A model generated the notes under the pieces. That model was not told the DNA's origin. It searched no databases and worked only from the letters and a program-made list of their open reading frames with translations. The position numbers and the translations under genes are program-made. Of a stretch of 64,000 nucleotides of DNA, positions 37,986-50,000 are shown in pieces (positions within the stretch are counted from its first letter, which is position 1; each line of letters begins with the position of its first letter). This DNA is from Atrichornis clamosus (lineage: Eukaryota > Chordata > Aves > Passeriformes > Menuridae): the NCBI GenBank assembly GCA_013400975.1, contig WBMZ01010152.1, positions 94,223 to 158,222 on the forward strand, given 5' to 3'.

Positions 37986-40560
37986 CACATCGAGTGACAT
38001 ACAGTATTAATTTATCAAACATGAATATCACATTGTCTTGTAGTTCTTAAGCACTGGTCAGAAACATTTTGCATTAAAATATTAACAGAATACCCACAAA
38101 GAAATATTAAAACTAAATACTTCAATGTTTTGTTGTGCTGATTCTTATCCTTTGTGAAACATCTAATAAAATTGTCAACAAACCTCGATGCCATTAGTAC
38201 AGAGAGTGGCTGCACTCAGCAGTTGCTTTCTCGGGAGTCCAACAAGCACAACAGAACATCCTCTTTCACTTTCTATCTGCGACTGCAGCTGTGACAGCCT
38301 GGGCAGAAAGTGCTCCTGGAGGCTCGAGTGTGTCGAGCCACGGGCTCAGTGCTCAGCAACAGCCAATCAGGACAGTTTTGTTCATTGAATGAGGTGAAAA
38401 ACCAGGCTGTGCTTGGCTTCTTGGCCTTCGCCACACAAACCTGTGCTGGCTGCACACCACAGCTGTGCTGGAGTTCTGTGGTGCTCTAAAACCTCTCTTA
38501 GCGATGCTGAACCTTTTTTTCAATAAGTGATGTTGCTATGGTTTAAGGCCAGAAGTAAAAATTCAAATCAGTTTTTGCTGATATTGCTGCCTAAAAATAT
38601 AGGGAAATACGTAAAAAAGATATAAATGAAACTGTAATAATCTTTAAATAAGTGACCTGAAGTTACTAACTAAAAGAACATGTCCTTTCTTTTCTTTTTT
38701 TTAAAGGCATATTTCTTTTAAGAAAGTGATTGTTTCCACATGTCTTCCTTGCCTTTGTGCTATTCTGCAGTCAATGCTGTGATGTCATGGTTTAGTCTTT
38801 CCATCTCAAGTTCATGTGTAACTGGGCTGGCACAGCCTGGAACCCTTTCCAATGCCACCTCAGCAAGGCTGCCCCAGTGCAGGAGCTGCTTCATTGAGCC
38901 CTGAAAAAATAGAGGAAACACCAAACTGAGGCAAAACCAACCAAGCAACCACAAATACTTCCAATGTTGCACAGATGTGTAAAAGCACCATCCCACTGTG
39001 TGCTCCCCAGAGCTGCCTGGGGAGAGCAGAGGGGCAGGAACAGCCCCTGTGTTGGAATTTCACCTTTATGCCCTGCCTGAGAGGTGAGAGCTGGGGGGAT
39101 GTGCTGCCAGAAGCACTCAGCTGCTGCTGGTGCCAGCTCAACCCGCTCCGGAGGGCAGGGCAGGAGTGGATAAAAAAAGATTAAAAGGATAAAAAAAGAA
39201 CCTGAATGGACTATTTAAGGATACTTTGGACTTAAAGGTATGAAAAGTAATAAATAAAACACTTTTATCTTTTTGTCAGACATGGCTACATCAAGCTGAG
39301 TGGAGCAAAAGGCTGGAGAAGACACAATCAAAAATTCTCACCTCTTTCAAACAACATGGGAGATACAGTGAATGTTCCACCCTACGTGCTTATTTTTGTT
39401 CATTTACTTTACAGAAATGTTTATGGCATGAAGTACTGTATAAGAAATGTGCATACACAAATACATGACAATTATACGTTAAGTTCTTTACAATATTAAA
39501 TGTATAATATACAATTCTACAGATATCTTACATACAAAGGTGAATGTTGTGCCATATATTCAAATATGGCAATGCCTAGTGACTTCAGAATGTCGTACAA
39601 GTATAAAACCACAAAATAAAATAACTTTACAACTCTTAAAGTAGACAGATTTGCTCAACTGTTCTGCTAAGGTAGCAGGCCAACGGGCCAGGATTGCCAT
39701 TAGAGATTTCTGAGTTGGGTGACCAAGGTGAGAAAACCTGCAGAGGTCTGATTTTCAATGGACAGGTATCCAGCCCTCTTCCAAAAATTAGACCCCTGCC
39801 CAGATTTTACCTTGGATAGTCAGTACAGCTCATTGCTTTTGAAAATATTAGTCTTAAACATGACTTTTAAATTTTGCCTGATTGTAATCAAATTGCATTA
39901 AAGAACTGTTGACCATTTAATACTCTGTCCCTTGTTCCATATGGCCATATTTATGCATGTAAAAAGAGTTTAATTAAAATTCAGCATCTACAACAGTATT
40001 CTATAAATTAATGTGAGAAAAACTAAATTGTGATTAAGACATGAATTAGTTACTGAGGGCCCAATCATGCTAAACAGCAATTAACAGGGTTTAGCAGAAT
40101 GCTATTTATAACCTGGCACCTGCAAACAGGGTGCAGTCTCCTGAGTTGGGAAGCCCTGTCAGTCAATGCCGGGTCCTGGCAGTAGCAGGACACTTCTGCA
40201 GACCCCTGACTTTGTTACAGAGTTACACAGTATAGAGGGCAGCTACGGAATTCAAACTGTAGTAGTAATTTAAAAGAATAGAACAATTTAAACCAAAGGC
40301 GGCCTGCTTTCATCTGGCAATGGCAGTACAGGGTTTCAACAGCTCTTTACAAGAATTCCAGACCCATAAAGAGTGGGCTTGTCCAAAATTCTTAAACCTT
40401 CCTGCTAAATGTGGGCTTCTAACACAGTTAGTAAATGATTAACAAGGGGTGGCAGAGCTTGCTTGGCAGAACCACACTTCTTTGATGATGCAAAATGTAA
40501 CAGCTGCTGTGTCAAAACAAGACTGGCTTTAAGAGAGCTACAGCTCCATGTTGGGTATGT
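37986..40560. other. Intergenic / possible extended 3' UTR between convergent genes
   Basis: This lies between the distal poly(A) signal of the TAF4-like gene and the nearest candidate end of KCTD15. No exon or RNA gene was recognised. AT-rich sequence alternates with GC-richer blocks (38170-38480, 38810-39150). Several minus-strand ATTAAA hexamers (as TTTAAT at 39916-39921 and about 39969) could end a longer KCTD15 transcript, so part of this may be KCTD15 3' UTR. Confidence 0.5.
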
Positions 40561-41285
40561 CACCCTTGTGTGATGGTGGATGGCATTTTATTTTGTGCTT
40601 CCAGATCCCTACTGTTGCAAATATTGCCATAAATCGGGCCTGTCTAATTTTTTGTCACTTTGTTTGGTTTGTATGGGGGTTTCAGTACTGAGCACCGGTT
40701 GACTGTAAATCGGTCCTTTCCTGGTTCTGGATCCTGTTCACAGAGAGAGACCTTGGCTGGCAATGCAATATAAAAATAAGCCATTTGCTCATGAGTACAA
40801 TCGCCAGGTGACCGTGGGGCCTGGGTGTAAAGCACGTCTGATATGGAGGAGGGGCGGCAGTCAGGAAAGGTTCTCAGTGCAGTTTTTGGGGTTCCGTCTT
40901 CCTCCCGCAGACGCCCCGTCCCGGGGCACAGCTCTGGCTGTCCCTGTGGGAACCACTGCTCCTGCTGCTCTGTTCCAGCGGCCTCTCTGCAGCCCCGTCC
41001 AGTCCCGGGGCACGAAGCTTTTCCTGTTTCACACCTCTGCTGTTCAGCCCAAAGTCCATCCCAGACCTGCCACGCTGGGCGCACTCAGGAGCTTCACCAT
41101 GGAAAACGGACAAGTGGTTTTTCAAACGCGTTTCATGGCTGGCTATGTGACAGGTAGTTTCAGAATACCACTAATTGGCAACATAAAGTCAAAATCTGTT
41201 TGCTAATACTGTTTTGCAAATCCTTAGTGTTTCACATCAGGGACTATTAAACACTTCTACGGTTACAAAGGGGCACGAGGAGGGT
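40561..41285 (-). other. KCTD15: KCTD15 3' UTR (proximal part)
   Basis: This is directly downstream of the KCTD15 stop on the minus strand. The first 400 nt are unusually GC- and CpG-rich for the surroundings (40820-41100), and the rest is AT-rich. The limit is set by a minus-strand AATAAA (TTTATT at 40587-40592) and is provisional. A plus-strand frame of 147 codons over this GC-rich part (40763-41206) shows no family resemblance and is taken as chance. Confidence 0.5.
40587..40592 (-). terminator. KCTD15: Candidate KCTD15 poly(A) signal
   Basis: The + strand TTTATT gives AATAAA on the minus strand, about 695 nt past the stop codon. The context (AATAAAATGCC followed by a CA-containing cleavage zone and GGGTGACAT) is plausible. 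Longer 3' UTRs using the ATTAAA hexamers near 39.9 kb are equally possible. Confidence 0.35.
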
Positions 41286-41441
41286 CTAGTCCAGGGGCTC
41301 CTGTTTTATTCTGATTGTTGGGGTGGGTTGTGGTCGTCTGTCCTCGCGACACAGCACATATTCACTGAACTGAGAGGAATCCACCCCACCACCACAGGAA
41401 GCTGCCACGTTAAATCCCTTCTGAAATAATCTTTCAAGCAC
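41286..41441 (-). CDS. KCTD15: KCTD15, terminal coding exon
   Basis: The exon follows a CACATTGCAG acceptor at 41442 in phase 0 and encodes 51 residues before TAG (41286-41288). The product begins [19 protein letters not shown], continues [17 protein letters not shown] and ends [15 protein letters not shown]. This is the last part of the C-terminal domain shared by KCTD1 and KCTD15, plus the terminal SUMO-type motif I-K-Q-E. From memory, [20 protein letters not shown] and RPQPTPT mark KCTD15; KCTD1 has VLERLQQ, IVGSCGGG, VLRRE and RTPRVPS. KCTD15 is a BTB-domain protein that represses AP-2 (TFAP2) activity and limits neural-crest formation. The tail seems one residue shorter than the human [13 protein letters not shown]. 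Confidence 0.95.
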   Translation of the reverse strand: MLERLFQKGFNVAASCGGGVDSSQFSEYVLCREDRRPQPTPTIRIKQEPLD

Positions 41442-44400
41442 CTGCAATGTGGAGGGAAAAAAATCAGATTAATATTTAGCAAATTTTAGTGATAAAAGCA
41501 TTTGGAAGCACCAGACCTAAATGATGGATTTGGTCTTCTGAGTCCTCATTGAATGAATATTATTCAGCTATAATTCTATAACTTATTGTTAAATTACTAT
41601 ACTGTGATTAAAGTCTTGCTCTCAGCAAACCTCTGTAGAAAACAAAAATTAATCAAAGAAATAAGCACTCTGCAGAGCAGCTTAGTACATTATATAGTAA
41701 AATACTGGACTGTGGTGATATTGATGCTATCTCTTACTGCTTATAGAAAGCAACATCAGGTTTAAGTCGTAATAAAAAGTGCCCATTATTCATTAGTAAT
41801 ATGAGCAGTCTTACAGAGAGGGGTTGAAAAGCTCTTCCTTGGCAGATGAAAATGTATTAGGAGTTCAAATGACACATCCACCAGATCTCGTGGCAATCGC
41901 AGCTGTTTTCCCTCGCTGGAAGGGAGCAAAGCATGGCAGGGACAGGATGCAGAGCCAAGATGTGGACAACAGGGAAACGTTCTGGCCCAAGAAAGAGGTT
42001 AATCCTTATTGCCCAAATATGAATTTTCTCTTTCTCCTCCTCAAGAAAAGTTGGTGCAATTTAGATGCATGAATTTAAGGAACCCAGAGGCAACTTTAAT
42101 TTCTGCGACTGTCACACAGCACATTTCCCCAGGACATACTGATCCTGGCAGTGGGATCGGGGCCGTGTTTTCACATGTGTGAGGGTGTTGATATTGGGGT
42201 TCCCAGCAGAGCAGGATGCATACAGGCTTCTCCCAGAGCCAGGTGAGAGCAGCTGCCAGACCCACCTTCGGCACATCACGATGCAGGACCCACTTGGGCA
42301 CTCCCGAGTCCAGGGCAGCAGCATCATCCATCCCTGTGTGACACCTGTCTGCCACCACAGCAACCCGCACCAAGACTTTTACAAAACTGTTCACTCAGCC
42401 TAGAGAGGTGTCTCAGCAACACACCCACCTTCAGACAGAGTCAACTTGTGCTCTTTCATGGGCTTAGCTTATAGAAAGAATTTCCTCTTTGTTCAGTTTG
42501 ACCAGCCCTGTGAGCACATCAGTGGTTACAGCGACTGAGGATCTGCACTCCAGATCACTGACCTCGCCCCCACACAACCCCACGAGAGGCCACGGTGCAT
42601 TTCTTAGTGCACCTCTCCTTTTGCCTGAATGTTGGCTTTGTTTTTTCTGGAGACATGGTTTTAGGAGGGCAGCTGTGTCCAAGGTGGTGTCCCAGTGCAA
42701 CATAAACCATGGCAGCAGCATTTGCTGGTTTTAATCCATTGGGTCCCTCCTTGAGGGCTGCTTGTCTTAGCCACCTGCATTTAATCCAGGGTTTGGCTTT
42801 TCAGTGGTAACTAAAATGTTTTACTTTTGCTACCCTGGTTCCTAAGGATGGGCAAAGGAAGGAGGCTGCTCCAGCACAGCTTTGCCTAAGCCATGCCGAG
42901 TCTGCTGAAAATCAACTTGCCCGAGGAGTTCTGCCTGGCCTTGGGACACAGGGACTTAACATTCTCAGAAAGTCACATCTGCCAAATCTCCCTGACTTTT
43001 GCCCTGATTTTTACATACTCTACACTGTAAGGAAGTTGTAGAACTGAAAGATCAAAAAAAGCATGCCAGAGTATGGAAGAAAAATGAACTGGGAGAGAAG
43101 AAAAGAAGGAGCAGAAGAGTGTGTTATCAAAATATATTTAAGACAAGGAAAGCTTTCATCTAATTTGTCCAGGCTGTATGAGGCCTGTAGGACAGAAATG
43201 GGGTGCAGACACAAGCACTTGTTCCTCCTCAGAGAGGAAGGCAGGAGGAGTCTGAGACGGAAGGAGGAATAAGACATCAGCAGGCTGTTGTTTCACACAG
43301 AATGCATTCTGACTGAATCATGTATCTCTGCTCCTAGCCCTGGCAGCAGGAAGGTGAGAGGCAACTCAGCCACGGGAAAGGAGGCCTCTCCCACTGAACT
43401 GGATAACGGAACAGAGGATTAACAGGTAAGATTTCTGAGAGAAATCTGAGAGAGATGGGACTTTAAAATCCTTGTTAAAAATCAATTTGCTTGTAAGACA
43501 AAACCAGCAGGGGGGTGCCCTTGGCTTGCCTCAGACCAAAGCTATGGAAGGCTGCATGTTAACACAGGATTCTTTTCCACTGAGCCTCTCTCTGCAAACA
43601 CACAGTCCAGACAGACACTGCACCTCAGAGCACCACACATGGAACACAGCGATTCATTTCTGCTGGAAGGGCCAGACTTCAGGCTGTGATCTTGTGTTAA
43701 AAACCTTGGGATCATCAATTTTCTCAGCGAGAACCAAAACAGGCCAGATCCTGTAAACAATGCTGAGGATGTTTAAATATTGCAGGATTTTAAGTGAGGC
43801 CGAGCTCAGGTCTAGTGAGAAAGACTCCCACAGTGATTCTGTGCATGAGACTGAATAGCACTTTGAACATGGACAGGTTGAAATTCCACTTAGAGGATTT
43901 GACTCTATGCACATTATTTCTCCTGAAGGTAAGATATGGACAGAGGGAAAGCAGTGGCTGCCTCTGAGTCAAATCAGAGCTACTTTCCTGAAAATCTCCA
44001 AAGAGAATATGCCAAAAACTGAGTATCAGCTGTGACTCTCCCATGTATAGGGACACATGCAGAGTATTAAATAGGATTTGTGCTAGAATTTAATATATGC
44101 TGTCTTCCAATATTCCAAACACATCTGACTTTGTTGGAAGGCTTTCCAAATGGAAACTTGATCCTTTCACTTGGTGCATTTCACTTAAATTTTGCAGAAT
44201 ACTAATGAATACATTCTTAATTATGAAGACTTAATGTTCAACATTCACAAGCATCACGGAATTTTCTCTAAGGTAAACTCATGATTCTCACCAGAACCTG
44301 TTGCAAGCAGTTGAAAAAACCCTCTATACCTATATATAATTACAAATTCATGTAAAATTAAGAGTTACTGTATTTTTTTGCCTACCACTACCTACTTGGT

Positions 44401-46707
44401 GTTGGCATTCTTTGTTTTATACGCACAGTTCTTGATTCAAAGCACTTAATGGAAATATTTCCCAAATATAGAAAAAAAAATTATAAATATTGCAATTGCG
44501 CTACCAAATACATTGAGTAGGGCATAGGGAGACAGAAGTGATGTCTCATCTCAGCCAACAGCAGACAGGCTTCCTGTGTTGCTTTTTGGGAATCTTTGCA
44601 GCAGTTCTGCTCTTCCAACCACTACCCATCATCTCCCTTAAGTCTGTGCATTTGCCTCACTGTACTTTCAATTTATAATTTAATATTATTTTGCCAAAAG
44701 AATCTTGAGAGGGGGAAGTGCAGTGCCTGTGTGCTGACCAGAGTTCATCAGAACCAATGATAATTAGCTGCTCCTTTCATCAGCCTTTGGTCTCAGAAAT
44801 GCATCATTTTCCAGAAAGTGTTTGAAAACCTTTCTATTAATTATATAGTAAAATGATGTAATTTAGTAAAATGATGTAATTTAATAGTATTACTTATACT
44901 GTAGCCTCTTTGACAGAAATTTTTTTCACAACATGAACGTGTGAAGAGACTCTTTGATTCTGTCCGAATTTTGACTGAATTCAAAACACATTCAAATAAT
45001 AACAGTAATTAGTGTTCAGCTTTTACTACAAGCACACGTATCCTACCAGTTACACCACTCTGGATAAAAGAGAGCTGCGTGCTAAACCATGTGGGCATCC
45101 AGAGCTTTGCCAGGCTGCTGAGCTGGTCAGTGGCTCACTGCGACCCTTTGTTGTTTCAGTTTTCTGACTCCTCGTGTGATCTAACTGGATCACATGGACA
45201 CTGTGGCTCAGACACCAACGCTCTTCCCTATCCACTTCTCTGAGCTGAACTGCTCCCTCCTCCTCCCAGCACAGCCATGGAGCATCACTATCCCACTGCC
45301 AGCAAACAGAGCTGCCCCTGACCACCCCCAGCCTGCTGGGCTTGGGGCAGCCCACCCCAAACCTTGCCAAATGTGAAATTGCAAAGGGCTGCACAAAATT
45401 AACCACAGACTGGTAAAATTCAACCAAATAAACGACTTGGGAGTTTTGAACCAAAGCTGGGTTGAACCAAACCAGTGGGTTTGGGATGGGTTCAGACAGC
45501 AGTGATTGTGAGTGCCTGGTGCACCAGGGAACGCTGCCCACGGAGTGAGGGGGGGTCACTGCCAGTCAGGCTGTTAAAATGACTCCATCCACCTTTACAT
45601 CTTCAGGTAACTGCAGGTCTCCTGTCTCTGGGCAGCCTGGGGGACAGAGGGTGCACAGATGTGTTACTCTGATGTGTAACAACCACACAACCTCTGGGTC
45701 CTTGTCCTCCCTTGCTGCTGCACCTCCCTCCCCAGCCAGTCTGGCCAGCCTGGTCCATGGGCCAGCTCTTCTGCAGGTTTTTGCCCTCAGGGGACCACTG
45801 TGGCATTTCCCACAGCCCAGGGCACACCTACAGCCACAGCCCATCTGCAGGGGATGGGGGAAATACTTCCCTACGGGTTGATTTCCCTTCCCTTAACATG
45901 AGTGTTTGCAGCAAATTCCAAAGGCGTACACATGAAAACCAAGAGCTCTGACTTGCCCTTGTTAATTAAGGCCCAAGATAAGGCATCATCCCTGGTTCCT
46001 CCCCACAGCCCCAGGACAGCCACACCACCAGAGCTCTGGCTGCAGTACTGGTGACCCCTGAGAAATGGCACTGCTTGCCTGCACACAGGCCAGGTATTTA
46101 TTCCTGCTGCCATCCACCTATCTGTCCAGTTATCTTCTTTTGTATCATATGTTTAATTTTAAACCTAATGTCAAAACTCTGAGTATAAAATGAAATACAT
46201 TTTGTTTAAAATACTCTGGGCAATTTTTATAGAACATCCTTTTGAAAAAAAAAAAGTGCAGAGATCAATTTTTTTAAGTCCATCCCGCAGGCACCATCAT
46301 TTAATTATGAGTGAGACATAAATTATGCATTTACACATTGTTGCATTTTCTATAAAATGGTGTGGAGGGTTTTTTTTGTAGTTTTTGGAACTCTCTCTTT
46401 CTTCCTAGAGGCACTTTGGAGGAAAAAAAAACCTGCCAAAGGCTATACATTGATGAAAAAATTAGCATTTATCAGTGTAACACCATTATGAGACCAGCAT
46501 GGCACTAACATACACAAAATCTAAATGTATTTTTCTGCTTAGACTTATGAAAACCTGAAAGACTGTGATCTCACCAGGCAGAAAATGTTGCCTTGCAGTA
46601 TAAGCACTGAAAGTAATTGGGCAGAAGCAAATAATTTGCATATAATTGAACCAGACCTAGTCCAAACCCAGCCCAGCACAGGGGAGGCAGCAGGGAAGGG
46701 CCATTAC
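41442..46707 (-). other. KCTD15: KCTD15 last intron
   Basis: A 5.3-kb intron with donor CAG|GTAATGG at its 46707 end and acceptor CACATTGCAG at its 41442 end. I see no embedded genes. It holds an 18-bp tandem duplication (listed), a GC-richer block at 45570-45880 and an AT-rich zone around 44330-44500. Frames such as 45050-45559 on the minus strand carry no recognisable domain. Confidence 0.85.
44846..44881 (+). repeat. 18-bp direct tandem duplication
   Basis: TAGTAAAATGATGTAATT occurs twice back to back (44846-44863 and 44864-44881) with no mismatch, so it is probably a recent slippage event. Confidence 0.95.
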
Positions 46708-47013
46708 CTGCACCGAGTTCAAGCGGCAGTAGCCATTCAAGGGAAACCTGATGACGTGGGTGGGGTCCTGGTTCCAGCCCGCGTTCACAGAGTTGCACAT
46801 GACGTCCCCAGTCTCCGGGAAGATCTCTTCTATCAAAGCCTTCTCCCCGCTCAGTGCAATTCTCTCCCCCAGATCTGGAGTCACTCTTACAACCAAGCAG
46901 TCACAAGGCTGGAAATGTTTCCTTTGTTCTTTCTCTTGTTTCCATCGCTCAAGTTCCTTAATCATTGGCTGCAGCTGGTAATACTTTGCTTCTTCATATA
47001 AAAGATTAAAGTC
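46708..47013 (-). CDS. KCTD15: KCTD15, penultimate coding exon (C-terminal domain)
   Basis: The 306-base exon is in phase 0 at both ends and encodes 102 residues. It starts [17 protein letters not shown], which finishes the BTB fold. A charged linker follows ([15 protein letters not shown]), then the C-terminal domain from [15 protein letters not shown] through [17 protein letters not shown] to [10 protein letters not shown]. Remembered KCTD15 markers here are [11 protein letters not shown] (KCTD1: CECLVVRVAPD), [14 protein letters not shown] (ERITLSGDKSLIEE), FPETGD (FPEIGD), WNQDPT (WNHDST) and YCRLN (YCHLN). The BTB and C-terminal domains of this family form pentamers. The reading frame is intact and splices cleanly to its neighbours. 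The linker differs from the human one ([12 protein letters not shown] against QQEQEQRRRSRA), as expected for the least constrained part. Confidence 0.97.
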
Positions 47014-47051
47014 CTGGGAAAAAAAAAAAAGAAAAGAGAGGGAGAGAGAGA
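47014..47051 (-). promoter_or_regulatory. KCTD15: Polypyrimidine tract and 3' splice site of KCTD15
   Basis: On the minus strand, CTCTCTCTCCCTCTCTTTTC runs into a T run and CCCAG, directly before the GAC of exon 46708-47013. It is a strong 38-base acceptor tract. Its simple-sequence character (GA repeat plus an A run on the + strand) makes it prone to length variation. Confidence 0.8.
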
Positions 47052-50000
47052 AACTAGAAATGCTTATAGTTCTCTTTTAAAAATGAGTATTGTTCCTGTT
47101 TGACCTACTTAGGCTTATGTATTGTCAGCAAGAGAGCAAAGGCAACAGGTACCCACACACTTTGTCTTAGTCTTACACCTACACAGAAAACCACACGGTC
47201 TTAGTGCTGAATCTGTTTGAGCTGACCGAGAGGTTCCCACTGCACTGAATTATCCTTTCATTTATTATCCCACAAGCTCAATGCCAGAAGGCTTTACCCT
47301 TGGATTAAGAAATCAAAATAGCTGGTTGCAATAAACAAAGCCAACTGATGTAAGAGAAGATGTTCCAAGCCCTAATCTTCACTCATGGCCTCAGATCCTT
47401 CTGATCTCAGAGCAGATCTCCGCCTTCGCTGTCGCCTCCTGCACACGTTACGAGATGGAGATGTCAGTTCAGCTTCGCTTCTCACCTGTCTTTGCTGAGG
47501 CTGAAGTGCAGCTACAGCAGCTCAGCTGCTCCCTGCACTTCATGACTATTCATATGTTTAAAGTGTACTGTGGAGCCTGGTAAATTATATGGAGGTAGTG
47601 ACCATCCTGCTGGCTGGGAGCTCAGCTGTGTGCTCCAGCAGCTTAAAAAAAGCAGTTCTTCCCTGCCATTGGTCCAGCCCCTCACCTGGGCTTTGGGCTA
47701 TTCAAATGCCCAACTTGATCCAATTCCCAGTTCAGTGACTGAGATGTTTTCTGCACAGATGCACACCTTTTCATCAGATTTCCCACAGATCTTCCCACCT
47801 CAGCTGAAATATGTGAGAGCACATGGAGGCAAAGGGTGTGAGCACTGCGGAGGAGCTGTGCCCCCAGGCCCAGCCAGAGGAGGAGAGGGAGAAGGCCCCA
47901 GCAGGCACTTGGCTCCCCCTGGCCCCAGCACCTTCTCCAGCCTCCTGAGGGGAAGAGCAGCAGCCAGAGCACAGCTCCAGCTCCTCCCTACAAAGACCTG
48001 TGGACCTGTGCTTGCTTTCCTGGCTCCTTCACCTTATTACAGATGCAAATGTTGCACCACAGGTGCTTCTGTGGAGTGTGCTGGAGATCAACACCTGGAA
48101 CAAAGGCTGGTTCTACACCAATGAAACGTGAAGAAAAATCAAGAGTGAAGTGACTGAAGTCATTTGGAGTGGAAAGAATGGTATGACAAGAAGCAATCAA
48201 GAACTGGGCGCCAAAATTACCTGAAAAATAACGAATGTGCTGCTGCCCCAGGACTCAGGGAGGACGGGGAATCAAAGGCCAATGAACAAACAGCAAAAAA
48301 AGGTGCAACTCTTCATAGTGGTTTGGAATTAACCTGTAAAATCTGCTGCTGCAGGGTATTGCTGAACCAAAGCTCTTAGCTCTGCTCAAATTTGGCACCA
48401 GAGACCCACCAGTAGTGGAGGTGCTCTTTCACCCCAGGGCTGCCTGCAGCCTGGAGACGTATGAATATTCACAGTGACAGGGCAAGGTGATCGACTTACA
48501 AAAGGGACATCCAAGCCTTTACATCTCTTTGATGTCTGCTAAGGTTGGGACAACGTGCACATAGGCAAGGGAGAAAAAAGGACCCGAGGATAAGAGGAGC
48601 AGAGAGGAAGAGGGATAAGAGCAAGGGGGAAGAAGTGAGGGCAACAAATACACTCACGAGACAGCTTGAAGATGAAAAACAACAGGAAGATTAAAGACAA
48701 AACCAAAGAGCATGCTGCAAACAACAGGTATTGGGAACAGGCCAGGCAAAGAGGTGTGGAGCCTGGCTGCACTACCTGGTCCCAGGTAAGGCAGCATCAG
48801 CCCCAAAGCCTCATCCGCTGATGGAAGGTATTCTCACCCTTCCCCAAAACCAGCACTCTCTGCTGAACCATCACTGCTGTTCTCTGACCACCAGTGAAGC
48901 TCCCTGGGTACTGAACAAGGGATCAGTTTAAACCTACAGGGATTAGTGGCCTTAATTAAGAAACAACCCCTGCCCCAAATTTTCTGAAATCTTTGTGCAG
49001 GACACTGAGTCAGCACAGTCCACCACCTAACTGTGATTCACTACACAGGTGTGTGCAGTGGTCTGCCAATATTCACTTGGCATTTGCTAGTGCCATGGAT
49101 TGCTTTTTCAAGCAAAGGAAATCATGCAATGCTAAGGGAAAATGTAATACTATAGAGTGAACAGGAGCACACTGTGCTCACTGAAGGCAGTGGAAAGTCA
49201 TCTGCTGTTTTCAGTAGGTCCTGAAAAACTAGAGTATCTGGGTTCATGGTCACTATAAAATAAGGTATTATTTGTAAGATCAATCAAGTGCATCATGTGC
49301 TAAGAAAACTCAACAGTAAAACCTGGCAGAGATGGTCCAATGATAGAAAAACCAGTCTTTCATTTCTGAAAGCAGAGAGCAGTACTGTGCTCCTGAGGCT
49401 GGATGCAAAGCCCATTACATTCATGAGAGTCTTTGACTGCCTTCACTGGGCTTTGGACTAGCCTGACAGTGTCCTGAATCACAGTAGTTCAATGGTCCTG
49501 CACCCTCGGGCCAAAACAGTACTGCCATAAAACAAACAAAACTGGGATCACACCATTCCTACCTCTCTCACAGCAGTTCAGCCCACCCCATCAAATGCAG
49601 CTCTCTAGTGACTCCTGCTAGCTTCACTTGCCCTAAAATAAACAGGATAAATTTTATATTCTGATATCAATTTGGGAGAAGACAACCTGCTTTCAAATGA
49701 AACAGCTCTTCCACTACTGTTCCCAGAATGATACAGCCACACTTCAGGTGGCTGTGTGGAAATCAGGACTGTGCTGGAGCATCACATGCTCTGTGGGACA
49801 AGGTGGGCACCTGGAACAACTGCCTGGGTTAAGCCAAGGTGTTTGGGTTAGTTTCTAACATAAGACTCTCATCCCCATATACACCACACTGGGGTTGAGC
49901 ACAAATGTGCTGGAAAGGGCTTTGCAGGGGGAAGAAGGGCCTGGAACAGACCCTGGGAACTGGGATGTGCTGGTGCCAAGAGGTGACCATGGGGACTCAG

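Noticed and set aside
40763..41206. Plus-strand 147-codon frame
   Set aside because: It lies antisense over the GC-rich start of the KCTD15 3' UTR and has no domain resemblance.
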